A stretch of 7,510 nt of DNA from an uncultured Clostridia bacterium (GCA_946056785.1 CAMGKS010000053.1:1-7510), one strand, 5' to 3'. Positions 1 through 6,611 are shown, counted from the stretch's first letter. Notes: generated by a model not told the origin, from the letters alone. Made by a program: numbers and translations.

Positions 1-2
1 GC

Positions 3-419
3 GAAAGGGAGATTTTTAGAGGAAGTTTTTATAACGATTATTCATACCGATATTCGTTTGAAGAAGGTATATGGGATAAGGTTAAGGCAAACGCTGCGGC
101 AAGCACAGAACTTGCACAAACTTTGACCGACGCAGGCGTTGACAGCATATATAATCTTAATATACAATACGTATACCTAACCGAATATAAATCTGTTTCG
201 GCAAACGGCAAATTGAGCGAAGCGGGAAACGTAAAAAGTTACGTATGGACGTTTTCCGATGGCGATAACGTAGAAATTAAACTTTATCAAACCGTTGAAA
301 ACAGAGCTGCATGGTATGGCTTGACTATCGGAATCGTACTATTTGCCGTAATAATAATTACTATTTCGGTTGTGGTCAAAAAGAAAAAGGAGGAGCAAAA
401 TGCCTCAGACAAAAAATAA
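3..419 (+). CDS. C-terminal part of a surface protein with a C-terminal membrane anchor (5' truncated by the window edge)
   Basis: The frame is open from the left edge to the TAA at 417-419, giving 138 visible residues; the true start lies outside the window. About the first 100 residues are polar, rich in Tyr, Asn, Asp and Ser, and look like part of an extracytoplasmic domain. Residues about 104-127 form one strongly hydrophobic helix (starting AWYGLTIGIV), followed by a basic KKKK stretch and a short charged tail ending in SDKK. By the positive-inside rule the tail is cytoplasmic and the bulk is outside. I do not recognise the family, and no catalytic motif is visible. The final codons overlap the start of dnaB by 20 bases and contain its ribosome binding site, so the two genes are probably cotranscribed. 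Coding status is fairly sure; function is unknown. Confidence 0.8.
   Translation, partial: EREIFRGSFYNDYSYRYSFEEGIWDKVKANAAASTELAQTLTDAGVDSIYNLNIQYVYLTEYKSVSANGKLSEAGNVKSYVWTFSDGDNVEIKLYQTVENRAAWYGLTIGIVLFAVIIITISVVVKKKKEEQNASDKK
387..395 (+). promoter_or_regulatory. Ribosome binding site of dnaB
   Basis: AAGGAGGAG lies four bases before the ATG at 400, a near-perfect Shine-Dalgarno match. It sets the dnaB start at 400 rather than at an in-frame TTG at 370, which would add ten Lys/Arg-rich residues not typical of the family. The site lies inside the last codons of the upstream membrane protein gene, encoding part of its Lys/Glu cytoplasmic tail. Confidence 0.8.
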
Positions 420-1833
420 AGTCGATAATAAAGAAGCCAGGACGATGCCGTTTAATATTGAAGCGGAACAAGCAATTTTGTGTTCTGTTTTGATTGATAA
501 AACGGCGGCTGACGAATTCCTTCCGAGGCTGTGTTCCGACGATTTTTATTCTGATAAAAACAGAATCATATTTGAAACGGCTAAAGAAATTCTTGACGAA
601 TCTATTCCTGTGGATACCGTTTCGCTTGCCGACAGACTTTCTCTTAAAGGAAAGTTGGACGCAGTAGGAAGCGTAAGTTATATTACCGAACTTACCTCGG
701 TAGTTCCGAGCTCTGCAAACAGTGAATATTATTTTAAAATAGTAAAACGTGACGGCTTGTTACGCCGAATTATAAACGTAGGCGTTGAAGTTTCTAAAAA
801 AGGTTACACCGCAACAGACGAAATCGAAGCGTTAAATTTCGCCGAAGGAACTATTTTTAAAATCGCAGAAGACAGAGATAATTCATCTATGGTAAAAATT
901 TCGAATGCGGCAAATAAAGCCGTTGACGAAATCGCTGAAATTCAGAAAGGTCACGTGCCTACCGAGAGAATAAACACGGGTATTCCGACTTTGGACAAAC
1001 ACACGTTCGGTTTTAAACCCGGTGAGCTTATTTTGCTTGCGGCTCGTCCGTCTGTCGGTAAAACGGCGTTTGCGCTTAACATTGCGACAAACGCAGCAAT
1101 AAACGAACATAAACGAGTTGCAATCTTTTCAATGGAAATGCCTGCAACGTTATTGGCAAAAAGAATTCTTTCTTACATATCAGGCGTTTCTATGTCGGAC
1201 GCTTCGAGACCTCGAGGACTTTCCAACGAAGAGATGTCGCTTCTTTACAGAGCTGCAAAAAAACTTGATTCCGCAGAAATTTATATCGATGACTATTCGC
1301 TCAATACGCCGGTGGATATTCTTTCAAAATGCCGCCGTTTGAAAAGAGAAAAGGGACTTGACCTTATCGTCGTCGACTATCTGCAACTTATGTCGTTAGG
1401 TTACCGTGGCGGAGAACGTCAGCAAGAAGTTGCGGATATGTCCAGAAAATTGAAATTGTACGCCGGGGAGTTGAAAGTTCCTATACTTGTTTTGTCGCAA
1501 ATGTCCCGTGACGTTGAAAAACGTACCGGTTCGGGTGCCGCCAAAGAACCGAAGCTCAGCGACTTGCGTGAATCGGGAGCTATTGAACAGGACGCCGACG
1601 TCGTTATGTTTTTGCATCGTCCCGACCCTGCCGATTTGTCTCAGGTCAAACTGTTACTTTTGAAAAACAGAAACGGTGCTATAAACGACAATATTATGCT
1701 TCATTGGAACGGCAACACGACAACTTTTTGCGAAGCTCAGAGTGCTCCTGTTGTCGTACATAAAGATGAAAACGAAGTTTCGGACGTTAAGCCTATTTCA
1801 GACGTAGTCGACGACGTTTTCGATGAAAACTGA
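400..1833 (+). CDS. dnaB: Replicative DNA helicase DnaB
   Basis: Hexameric 5'-3' helicase that unwinds DNA at the replication fork and recruits primase (called DnaC in Bacillus). The product is 477 residues, close to the usual 450-475. The N-terminal domain (about 15-120) begins with the family signature MPFNIEAEQAIL and binds primase in known members. A linker leads to the RecA-like ATPase domain (about 190-455). Its Walker A is ARPSVGKT at 215-222 with Lys221; most relatives have Met where Val219 sits, a mild change. Walker B is LIVVD ending at Asp326. SQMSRDVEKR and LSDLRESGAIEQDADVV match the conserved DnaB blocks, and KNRNG at 422-426 carries the arginine-finger motif. The tail after about 450 is acidic and variable. 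There is no intein and no frameshift. The gene follows a membrane protein gene with a 20-base overlap and is closed by the terminator at 1907-1947. Identification is secure. Confidence 0.97.
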   Translation: MPQTKNKVDNKEARTMPFNIEAEQAILCSVLIDKTAADEFLPRLCSDDFYSDKNRIIFETAKEILDESIPVDTVSLADRLSLKGKLDAVGSVSYITELTSVVPSSANSEYYFKIVKRDGLLRRIINVGVEVSKKGYTATDEIEALNFAEGTIFKIAEDRDNSSMVKISNAANKAVDEIAEIQKGHVPTERINTGIPTLDKHTFGFKPGELILLAARPSVGKTAFALNIATNAAINEHKRVAIFSMEMPATLLAKRILSYISGVSMSDASRPRGLSNEEMSLLYRAAKKLDSAEIYIDDYSLNTPVDILSKCRRLKREKGLDLIVVDYLQLMSLGYRGGERQQEVADMSRKLKLYAGELKVPILVLSQMSRDVEKRTGSGAAKEPKLSDLRESGAIEQDADVVMFLHRPDPADLSQVKLLLLKNRNGAINDNIMLHWNGNTTTFCEAQSAPVVVHKDENEVSDVKPISDVVDDVFDEN

Positions 1834-1906
1834 TTGCAAAAAACGCTTATCGAAAGTTGAATTTTAAACGGATAATTTAAAACTTAAAAATTAAGTATTT
1901 TAATTT

Positions 1907-1947
1907 ACTCATATCGAATTTACAATAAGTCGATATGAGTTTTTTTT
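1907..1947 (+). terminator. Rho-independent terminator after dnaB
   Basis: A perfect 11-base-pair stem (ACTCATATCGA at 1907-1917 with TCGATATGAGT at 1930-1940) encloses a 12-base loop and runs directly into eight T residues (1940-1947). It lies about 75 bases after the dnaB stop and should end the dnaB transcript, separating it from the yqfC cluster. Confidence 0.88.
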
Positions 1948-1967
1948 GCGATTGAATATTATATTTT

Positions 1968-1997
1968 TTGTTATGAGTTTTTGTGATTAGATAAAAT
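1968..1997 (+). promoter_or_regulatory. Possible sigma-A type promoter before yqfC
   Basis: TTGTTA (1968-1973) and TAAAAT (1992-1997) are separated by 18 bases, matching the TTGACA/TATAAT consensus at 4 of 6 and 5 of 6 positions. A TATAAT at 1997-2002 overlaps but has no good -35 at the right distance. The site follows the dnaB terminator and is about 115 bases before yqfC, in very AT-rich DNA where chance matches are common. In Bacillus subtilis yqfC-yqfD is transcribed by sporulation sigma-E; I could not see a convincing sigma-E site here. The rest of the 279-base spacer shows nothing I can name. Confidence 0.3.
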
Positions 1998-2112
1998 ATA
2001 ATACTTTTTGATTTGATTAAATTTAAACATAATTTTCGCAAATATGTTTTAATCATTTTAATCAGGCTATTTATTTAAGGCGTTTTTTGCGTAATTTACG
2101 TTTTTAATTTGA

Positions 2113-2445
2113 ATGTTTATTTCGGCTATAAATGAGATTTCACGTATTTTAGATCGATGCAAGAATTTTAATCATTCTTTTAACATATATTTAAATATGT
2201 TTAAGGATGAAATTTTAAAAAAATTTAATATGGAAGAACTGTGCGATTATCAGGTGGTTTTTTTCGGCAACGGCAGAGTTGCGTTGTCGGGTATAAAAGG
2301 CGTTACGTATTTAAGCGACGTGGAAATCAGATTTAAAACAAAAACAAAAGTCCTTTTGCTGAAAGGAAAAAATCTTTTTCTTATTGAAACCGGCGGTACT
2401 GAGGCATACGTAGAAGGCGAGGTATTGAGCTTTGAGATTGTTTGA
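2113..2445 (+). CDS. yqfC: YabP/YqfC family sporulation-associated protein
   Basis: Small protein of the YabP/YqfC family; members are linked to sporulation, but the biochemical role is unknown. The recognisable part is residues about 45-110, where a beta-rich pattern (QVVFFGNGRVALSGIKGV, then a KGKNLFLIETGG strand pair, then VEGEVLSFEI) follows the family layout of an opening strand, the G-x-KG-V turn, a lysine/glycine hairpin and a closing G-x-(V/I)-x-x-(F/Y/I) strand. The 110 residues exceed the usual 85-95. The ATG at 2113 directly follows an in-frame TGA and has no ribosome binding site; Met29 (2197) or Met40 (2230) would give 82 or 71 residues, and the first fits the family length better but also lacks a good site. 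The start is therefore uncertain. The 3' end overlaps yqfD by 14 bases, the usual partner order. Confidence 0.78.
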   Translation: MFISAINEISRILDRCKNFNHSFNIYLNMFKDEILKKFNMEELCDYQVVFFGNGRVALSGIKGVTYLSDVEIRFKTKTKVLLLKGKNLFLIETGGTEAYVEGEVLSFEIV

Positions 2446-3337
2446 CAGAACGCAGTTTGAATGTAAGGGAAGTATAAGCGGCATACTTGCACTTTCAAGG
2501 CATATAAAGATTTATGACGTATCGAAACACGGCGATACCGTTTCATTTTGGTGCCATTTAAAAGATGAGCAAAAGTGTATTGCCATTTTAACCGATATGT
2601 GCTATAATTTTGCCGTAAAATGCAGACGGGGTTTTTTGCCTTTTCTACATAAATCTGTATCGAGATTGGGCATAATTTTCGGCATTTTGGTTTCTGCCGT
2701 CGTAGTTTCCGTATATCCGTATTTTGTGCTTGACGTTAAGGTCAGTGACGGAAATTATGAAAAAGCCGTTTTGGAAGTGCTGGAATCGGAAGGGGTAAAA
2801 AAGAATAGCTTTGCATTTAATATAGATACTAAAAGTATTGAAAAAAAGATACTTGCTTTTGACGGCATATCTTTTGTTAAAGCGGTTAAATGCGGTACGT
2901 GTCTTAATATCCAGATTGAAAAGGAACTTGACCCTCCGGAAATATTTCCCGTCGGTGCCGAATCTGTTCTATCGCAAAAGAGAGCGGTTTTTACAAGGGC
3001 AATCGTATATAGCGGAACGTGTATACGTAAGTATGGCGATATTGTAAACGCAGGTGACGTACTTATAGAAGGAAGCGTCTCCGTGAAAGAAGAAAAAGTC
3101 GAGACTTCCGCCTCGGGAATGGTTTTCGGAAAAGTGTTTTACGAATCGGAATTGTTTTATAACTATATCGACAACGTACGACTTGACGATTGCAAAAAAA
3201 CCGTAAAAGCTCTGGCTTTATCAAAGATTAAGTCGGAAGCCGAAATACTCACCGCAGATTATGAAGTGGTTGAAAAGGACGGAGGCTATTACGTAAAGGT
3301 TCTGATAACGGCAGAAGAACGTTTAGACGTAGTCTGA
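2432..3337 (+). CDS. yqfD: Sporulation membrane protein YqfD, short form
   Basis: Membrane protein of the YqfD family, coexpressed with YqfC in spore-formers; its molecular role is not established. Residues 1-75 form the N-terminal cytoplasmic domain ending in a basic CRRGFLPFLHKS stretch. One membrane helix spans about 79-98. A POTRA-like extracytoplasmic segment follows (about 99-165: LDVKVSDGNYEKAVLEVLES, then GVKKNSFAFNID), and then the family motif KYGDIVNAGDVLIEG at 200-214. The start is TTG at 2432, with GAGG at 2419-2422 nine bases upstream, inside the end of yqfC; the overlap implies translational coupling. At 301 residues it is about 100 shorter than Bacillus YqfD (about 398, from memory). 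The missing part appears to lie between GKVFYESELF (233-242) and the C-terminal helix starting near 250. The reading frame is intact, so this looks like a natural short form. Confidence 0.87.
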   Translation: MRLFDRTQFECKGSISGILALSRHIKIYDVSKHGDTVSFWCHLKDEQKCIAILTDMCYNFAVKCRRGFLPFLHKSVSRLGIIFGILVSAVVVSVYPYFVLDVKVSDGNYEKAVLEVLESEGVKKNSFAFNIDTKSIEKKILAFDGISFVKAVKCGTCLNIQIEKELDPPEIFPVGAESVLSQKRAVFTRAIVYSGTCIRKYGDIVNAGDVLIEGSVSVKEEKVETSASGMVFGKVFYESELFYNYIDNVRLDDCKKTVKALALSKIKSEAEILTADYEVVEKDGGYYVKVLITAEERLDVV

Positions 3338-3360
3338 GTATGAGCTGAATATTACGATTT

Positions 3361-3398
3361 AACGTTTTAAGCTATTGTGGCATTGATATTAAAACGTT
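3361..3398 (+). terminator. AT-rich hairpin after yqfD, possible weak terminator
   Basis: AACGTTTTAA (3361-3370) and TTAAAACGTT (3389-3398) are a perfect 10-base inverted repeat around an 18-base loop, starting 23 bases after the yqfD stop. The right arm ends in a run of only four T residues (3397-3400). The stem is weak (two G-C pairs) and the loop long, so termination would be inefficient; it could equally be a protein-binding inverted repeat. Confidence 0.35.
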
Positions 3399-3511
3399 TT
3401 GCGAGCAAAGGATATAGAAATTTCGGCAAATTGCAGTGTGTTACAACAGGCGATAGTCGAATTAAAAACAAAAGAAATAAAAAATTATTGTTTTAAGTAG
3501 TGTAAATTAAA

Positions 3512-3537
3512 TTTGCAAAGTAACTTTGCAAAGAAAC
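3512..3537 (+). repeat. Two tandem 13-base repeats with nested palindromes, upstream of pgpH
   Basis: TTTGCAAAGTAAC (3512-3524) is followed immediately by TTTGCAAAGAAAC (3525-3537), identical at 12 of 13 positions. Each unit contains the 8-base palindrome TTTGCAAA. The pair can also fold as a hairpin: TTTGCAAAG (3512-3520), loop TAA, CTTTGCAAA (3524-3532). It ends 28 bases before the pgpH start codon, a position fit for an operator or a leader-RNA structure. The other bases of this 228-base spacer (3338-3565) show no gene and no phoH remnant. Confidence 0.5.
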
Positions 3538-3565
3538 TTAAAAACGTGATGAAAAAGGTCGGTTT

Positions 3566-5029
3566 ATGAATCAAACCAAAAAAGTATTAGCAAGAAAATG
3601 GAACTGGAAAGTGTTCCTTTTAAGTCAGATTGCGGTGATTTTATGTGCCGGAGTCGTTTCTGTCGTTACGATTTTCTTAATTTCGAGTATAGAAGCGGAA
3701 TTGCAAAAAGCAAGTGCCACGACGGTAGTCGGCATCGTGCTTTCAAACGTATTGCTGTTTGAAACGCTTTACATTACGCTTTTTATCTTTGACCCCGAAA
3801 AACTTACGAAAACGTCGCAGTTTGTGCTTGTTTCTTTAGTTATAACCATTACGTTTGTTTTCAGTTCGGTAGTTTACCGCTATTGTTCGCCTTTTGCCAT
3901 GCCTATTCAGCTGTGTGCGATTTTACTGTGCATTTTGGTAGGAATGAAAACGGGAACGATTAGCGTATTTAATCTTGTTTTCATAATTTTAGTTAATCTT
4001 GTTTTGCGTGGAGCGTATCTTAGAAACGATATAATTACGATAACCGCCGCTGTTGTAGGAAATCTTCTGAGCGGTATTGCAATGATATATCTTGCGTCTA
4101 AGCATTTCACGAGAATTAAATTTTTGCTTTATTGTCTGTTGGCAGGGCTGTCGTGTATTCCGTATATTATCGTTTTGTCTATTTCAATGGGCATAGCAGA
4201 CATAACTTTATTGTTTAACGTGCTTTGGGGACTTTTTTCCTCGGCTATCAGCATTGTGTTTTATTTCCCGTTTGTTATACTTTTCGAGGCTATTTTCAAC
4301 ACGACGGACGATTTCAGGTTGGATGAGTTATGCCGTCTTGATCAGCCGTTGTTAAAGCGACTTGCGAGCGAAGCGCCGGGTACGTTTAATCACAGTCTTG
4401 TGGTAGGAAATTTGGCGGAAAGTTGCGCTATTGCTATCGGGGAAAACAGCCGTCTTGCAAAAGCGGCGGCATATTATCATGACGTAGGAAAACTTAAAGC
4501 TCCTATTTATTTTATTGAAAATCAATCGAATTATAATCCGCACGACGAGTTGATTCCGGAAGTCAGTGTAAGCATGATTACGTCTCATACAATGTTCGGA
4601 GAAATTTTAAACAAACAATACAGACTGCCTAAGGCGATTTGCCGAATCAGTCTCGAACATCACGGAACTTCACCTGTCGGATATTTTTATCAAAAGGCTC
4701 TTTTGCTTACGGAAGGAACTGCGAGTAAATCGAATTTCTCATATCAAGGTCCTAAACCGTCGAGTAAAATTTCTGCAATTATTATGATTGCGGACACCGT
4801 CGAAGCGGCTACAAGAGCGTATATGCCGCCTACAAAAGAAGAGTTTGTGCAACGCATTAACAGTTTGATTGACGAGAAACTCAATCTCGGACAGTTTGAC
4901 GAATGCCCGATAACGATGGAAGATTTAACGGTAATTAAAAATACGATAGTTAACGTTTTGCCGAGCATTCATCATTCGAGAGTGTCTTACGGAGAAGCCG
5001 TCACAGTTACTGACGAAAGCAACGAATGA
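3566..5029 (+). CDS. pgpH: PgpH-type cyclic-di-AMP phosphodiesterase lacking the extracellular domain
   Basis: Membrane HD-domain phosphodiesterase (PgpH/YqfF family; hydrolyses c-di-AMP to pApA in characterised members). One N-terminal helix (about 16-40) is followed after a roughly 12-residue polar linker by about seven more helices between 52 and 243, matching the 7TM part of the family. The cytoplasmic HD domain (about 250-475) keeps the metal and catalytic set: His276 in PGTFNHSLVVGNLAE, His305-Asp306 in AAYYHDVGKLK, His341, His365-His366 in LEHHGTSPVGYF, and Asp410 in IADTVEAATR. FIENQ, expected after the HD motif, is present. Length is 487 against about 710 in Bacillus. The missing part is the roughly 230-residue 7TMR-HDED domain that normally sits between helix 1 and helix 2. 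AAAGG at 3554-3558 is seven bases before the ATG. The gene stands 52 bases before ybeY; phoH, which usually precedes it, is absent. Confidence 0.93.
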   Translation: MNQTKKVLARKWNWKVFLLSQIAVILCAGVVSVVTIFLISSIEAELQKASATTVVGIVLSNVLLFETLYITLFIFDPEKLTKTSQFVLVSLVITITFVFSSVVYRYCSPFAMPIQLCAILLCILVGMKTGTISVFNLVFIILVNLVLRGAYLRNDIITITAAVVGNLLSGIAMIYLASKHFTRIKFLLYCLLAGLSCIPYIIVLSISMGIADITLLFNVLWGLFSSAISIVFYFPFVILFEAIFNTTDDFRLDELCRLDQPLLKRLASEAPGTFNHSLVVGNLAESCAIAIGENSRLAKAAAYYHDVGKLKAPIYFIENQSNYNPHDELIPEVSVSMITSHTMFGEILNKQYRLPKAICRISLEHHGTSPVGYFYQKALLLTEGTASKSNFSYQGPKPSSKISAIIMIADTVEAATRAYMPPTKEEFVQRINSLIDEKLNLGQFDECPITMEDLTVIKNTIVNVLPSIHHSRVSYGEAVTVTDESNE

Positions 5030-5081
5030 TTCTTTCTGTAAAACCGTTTCAATTTAATTGCAAAAAAGGATGGCGTGAAAA

Positions 5082-5552
5082 GTGATTAATTTTTCAGGTG
5101 TTTCGTTCAGATTTAAAAACGTAATAAAGAAAGTTTTTCACGGGGTTGAAAAATATTTCGGAATAAGCGGCATTTTTAGCGTAGAGGTCGTGTTCTATGA
5201 CGAAGAGTCTATGCGGCAGCTTAACAACCGTACCAGAGGGATAGACAAAAAGACGGACGTTTTAAGTTTTCCGGCTCTTGAAATCGAACGCCGATTTCCT
5301 ATAACGCCGGACGTTTTGAAGCCGGAAAATTTCGATGGTAAAAAGTATTCCCTCGGCAGCGTCGTTATTTGTCCCGAAGTAATGTCGTTGCAGGCAAAAG
5401 AATACGGCCATAGCGAAGAAAGAGAGGTTGCTTTTTTAGCTTCTCACGGTTTTCTTCATCTTCTCGGTTACGACCATATTGAAGCCGACGATGAAAAAGA
5501 GATGCGTGAGCATCAAGAAAATATATTAAAGCCGCTTGGCTTTGTGAGGTAA
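5082..5552 (+). CDS. ybeY: Endoribonuclease / rRNA maturation factor YbeY
   Basis: Zinc-dependent YbeY family protein acting in 16S rRNA 3'-end maturation and ribosome quality control. The 156 residues match the family length. The zinc motif H-x3-H-x5-H is complete: His122, His126 and His132 within SHGFLHLLGYDH. The upstream signature RTRGIDKKTDVLSFP (50-64) is present with the conserved Arg52. Between DVLSFP and LGSVVICPE there is a charged insertion of about 25 residues, on the long side. In LGSVVI the position that is normally Asp (LGDI-type) is Ser93. The start is GTG at 5082, with AGGA at 5067-5070 eleven bases upstream; residues just after it (INFSGVSFRFK) fit the family's short N-terminus, so the start is likely right. 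The stop is one base before the era start, so ybeY and era are almost surely one transcript. Confidence 0.95.
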   Translation: MINFSGVSFRFKNVIKKVFHGVEKYFGISGIFSVEVVFYDEESMRQLNNRTRGIDKKTDVLSFPALEIERRFPITPDVLKPENFDGKKYSLGSVVICPEVMSLQAKEYGHSEEREVAFLASHGFLHLLGYDHIEADDEKEMREHQENILKPLGFVR

Positions 5553-5553
5553 A

Positions 5554-6447
5554 ATGAAATCAGGGTTTATTTGTATTGCCGGTTTGCCTAATGCCGGAAA
5601 ATCTACGCTTATAAATACGTTAGTAGGAGAAAAGGTCGCCATTGTTTCCTGGCGTCCTCAAACTACCAGAAATAATATTTTGGGCATATTGAATTTGAAC
5701 GACGCCCAACTTGTGTTTGTCGATACGCCGGGTTTTCATAAATCTAAAAACACGCTTGGCGAATATATGAACAAAACGGTTTCCGCGTCTGTTAAAGACG
5801 CCGACTGTATGATTTACGTCATTGACGCCGCAAAAGGATTGTCTGAAGCCGACAGCGAATTTTTGGAAAGTTACTTAGGAAAGATTCCGACTGTAATAGC
5901 GTTAAATAAACAGGATAGCGTAACAAGAGAGACGTTGTTTAAAGCTCTTGAATCTCTTAACAAATTCGATTTCGTCACGGATATCGTTCCGATATCGGCA
6001 AAGAAAAAGGAAGGCGTCGACGTCTTGCTTGAAATCGTAAAGAAGATAGTGCCCGAGGGCGAAAAATTGTTTCCTGACGATATGTATACGGACAGGACGT
6101 TACGTTTTATGGCTCAGGAAATTATACGAGAGAAAGGGTTGTACCTTTTAGATAAAGAGATTCCTTACGGTTTAGGCGTTGAAATCAACGAGTTTAAGCA
6201 AAGAGATGACAAAAATATCGTTGACGTTTCCGCCGATATAATCGTTGAAAAGCAATCTCATAAAGCTATCGTAATCGGCAAGGGCGGAAGTATGTTGAAA
6301 CAAATTGCAACCAATGCACGACTTGATCTCGAAGAGCTTATAGGCAGCAAAGTGTTTCTCACTTTGTACGTAAAAGTAAAACCGGAATGGAGAAACAGCG
6401 AATATCTTATGCGTGAGTTAGGATACGACCTGAAGGAAGTAAAATAG
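5554..6447 (+). CDS. era: GTPase Era
   Basis: Era binds the 3' end of 16S rRNA and acts as a checkpoint in 30S subunit assembly. The 297 residues match the usual 295-300. GTPase motifs are in order: G1 GLPNAGKS (10-17; most relatives have GRPNVGKS), switch I SWRPQTTRNNILGI (Thr-Thr-Arg intact), G3 DTPG (57-60), G4 NKQD (118-121) and G5 SAKK (148-151). The C-terminal KH RNA-binding domain carries VIGKGGSMLKQI, with GKGG at 242-245, followed by VFLTLYVKVKPEWR, the typical closing strand. The ATG at 5554 is one base after the ybeY stop; GAGG at 5546-5549, overlapping the end of ybeY, serves as its ribosome binding site, so translation is probably coupled. Pairing with ybeY, another 16S 3'-end factor, is the standard arrangement, though Bacillus has dgkA and cdd between them. 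Confidence 0.97.
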   Translation: MKSGFICIAGLPNAGKSTLINTLVGEKVAIVSWRPQTTRNNILGILNLNDAQLVFVDTPGFHKSKNTLGEYMNKTVSASVKDADCMIYVIDAAKGLSEADSEFLESYLGKIPTVIALNKQDSVTRETLFKALESLNKFDFVTDIVPISAKKKEGVDVLLEIVKKIVPEGEKLFPDDMYTDRTLRFMAQEIIREKGLYLLDKEIPYGLGVEINEFKQRDDKNIVDVSADIIVEKQSHKAIVIGKGGSMLKQIATNARLDLEELIGSKVFLTLYVKVKPEWRNSEYLMRELGYDLKEVK

Positions 6448-6485
6448 CAAGTTATTTTCGGTTTTGCCATCTATGCAAGTTAATG

Positions 6486-6503
6486 CCGCTATGTTTAAAG
6501 CGG
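6486..6503 (+). other. Small hairpin after era
   Basis: CCGCT (6486-6490) pairs with AGCGG (6499-6503) around an 8-base loop, about 40 bases after the era stop. It is followed by only TTT and then A-rich sequence, so a terminator role is doubtful. It is GC-rich for this spacer, which is why it is listed. Confidence 0.3.
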
Positions 6504-6580
6504 TTTAAAAAACAGAATAAATTGTAAGCTATTGTGCAAAATATAAATATGAAAGACAATAAAAATATGATGTGGAAACT

Positions 6581-6611
6581 GTTTTGCAAAACCGGAAAAA
6601 TAGGATATTAT
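6581..6611 (+). promoter_or_regulatory. Possible promoter with palindrome before recO
   Basis: TTGCAA (6584-6589) and TATTAT (6606-6611) lie 16 bases apart, matching the sigma-A consensus at 4 of 6 and 5 of 6 positions, about 46 bases before the recO start. The -35 lies inside a perfect 12-base palindrome, GTTTTGCAAAAC (6581-6592), which could be an operator. The 210-base spacer 6448-6657 otherwise shows no gene and no recognisable structured RNA. Both the length of the spacer and this site suggest that recO has its own transcription start. Confidence 0.35.

Noticed and set aside
370..399. Earlier TTG start for dnaB at 370
   Set aside because: It would add a Lys/Arg-rich decapeptide unlike DnaB and ignores the strong ribosome binding site just before 400.
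883..1617. Open frames on the minus strand and in other plus frames inside dnaB
   Set aside because: They lie within a clear helicase gene, show no motif or start signal, and are typical shadows of its codon pattern. The same holds for the antisense frames within pgpH, era and recO.
3338..3565. Possible phoH remnant between yqfD and pgpH
   Set aside because: The spacer is only 228 bases, stop-rich in all plus frames, and shows no Walker-type motif.
1834..5064. Frequent TTGCAAA-like strings in spacers (for example 1834-1840 and 5058-5064)
   Set aside because: The shorter 7-base or related forms also occur inside yqfD, pgpH and recO coding sequence, so they are not spacer-specific; only the full TTTGCAAA palindrome was kept as an observation.
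3369..6536. Shared 11-mer AAGCTATTGTG at 3369-3379 and 6526-6536
   Set aside because: Several shared 11-mers are expected by chance in a window this long, and the flanks do not match.
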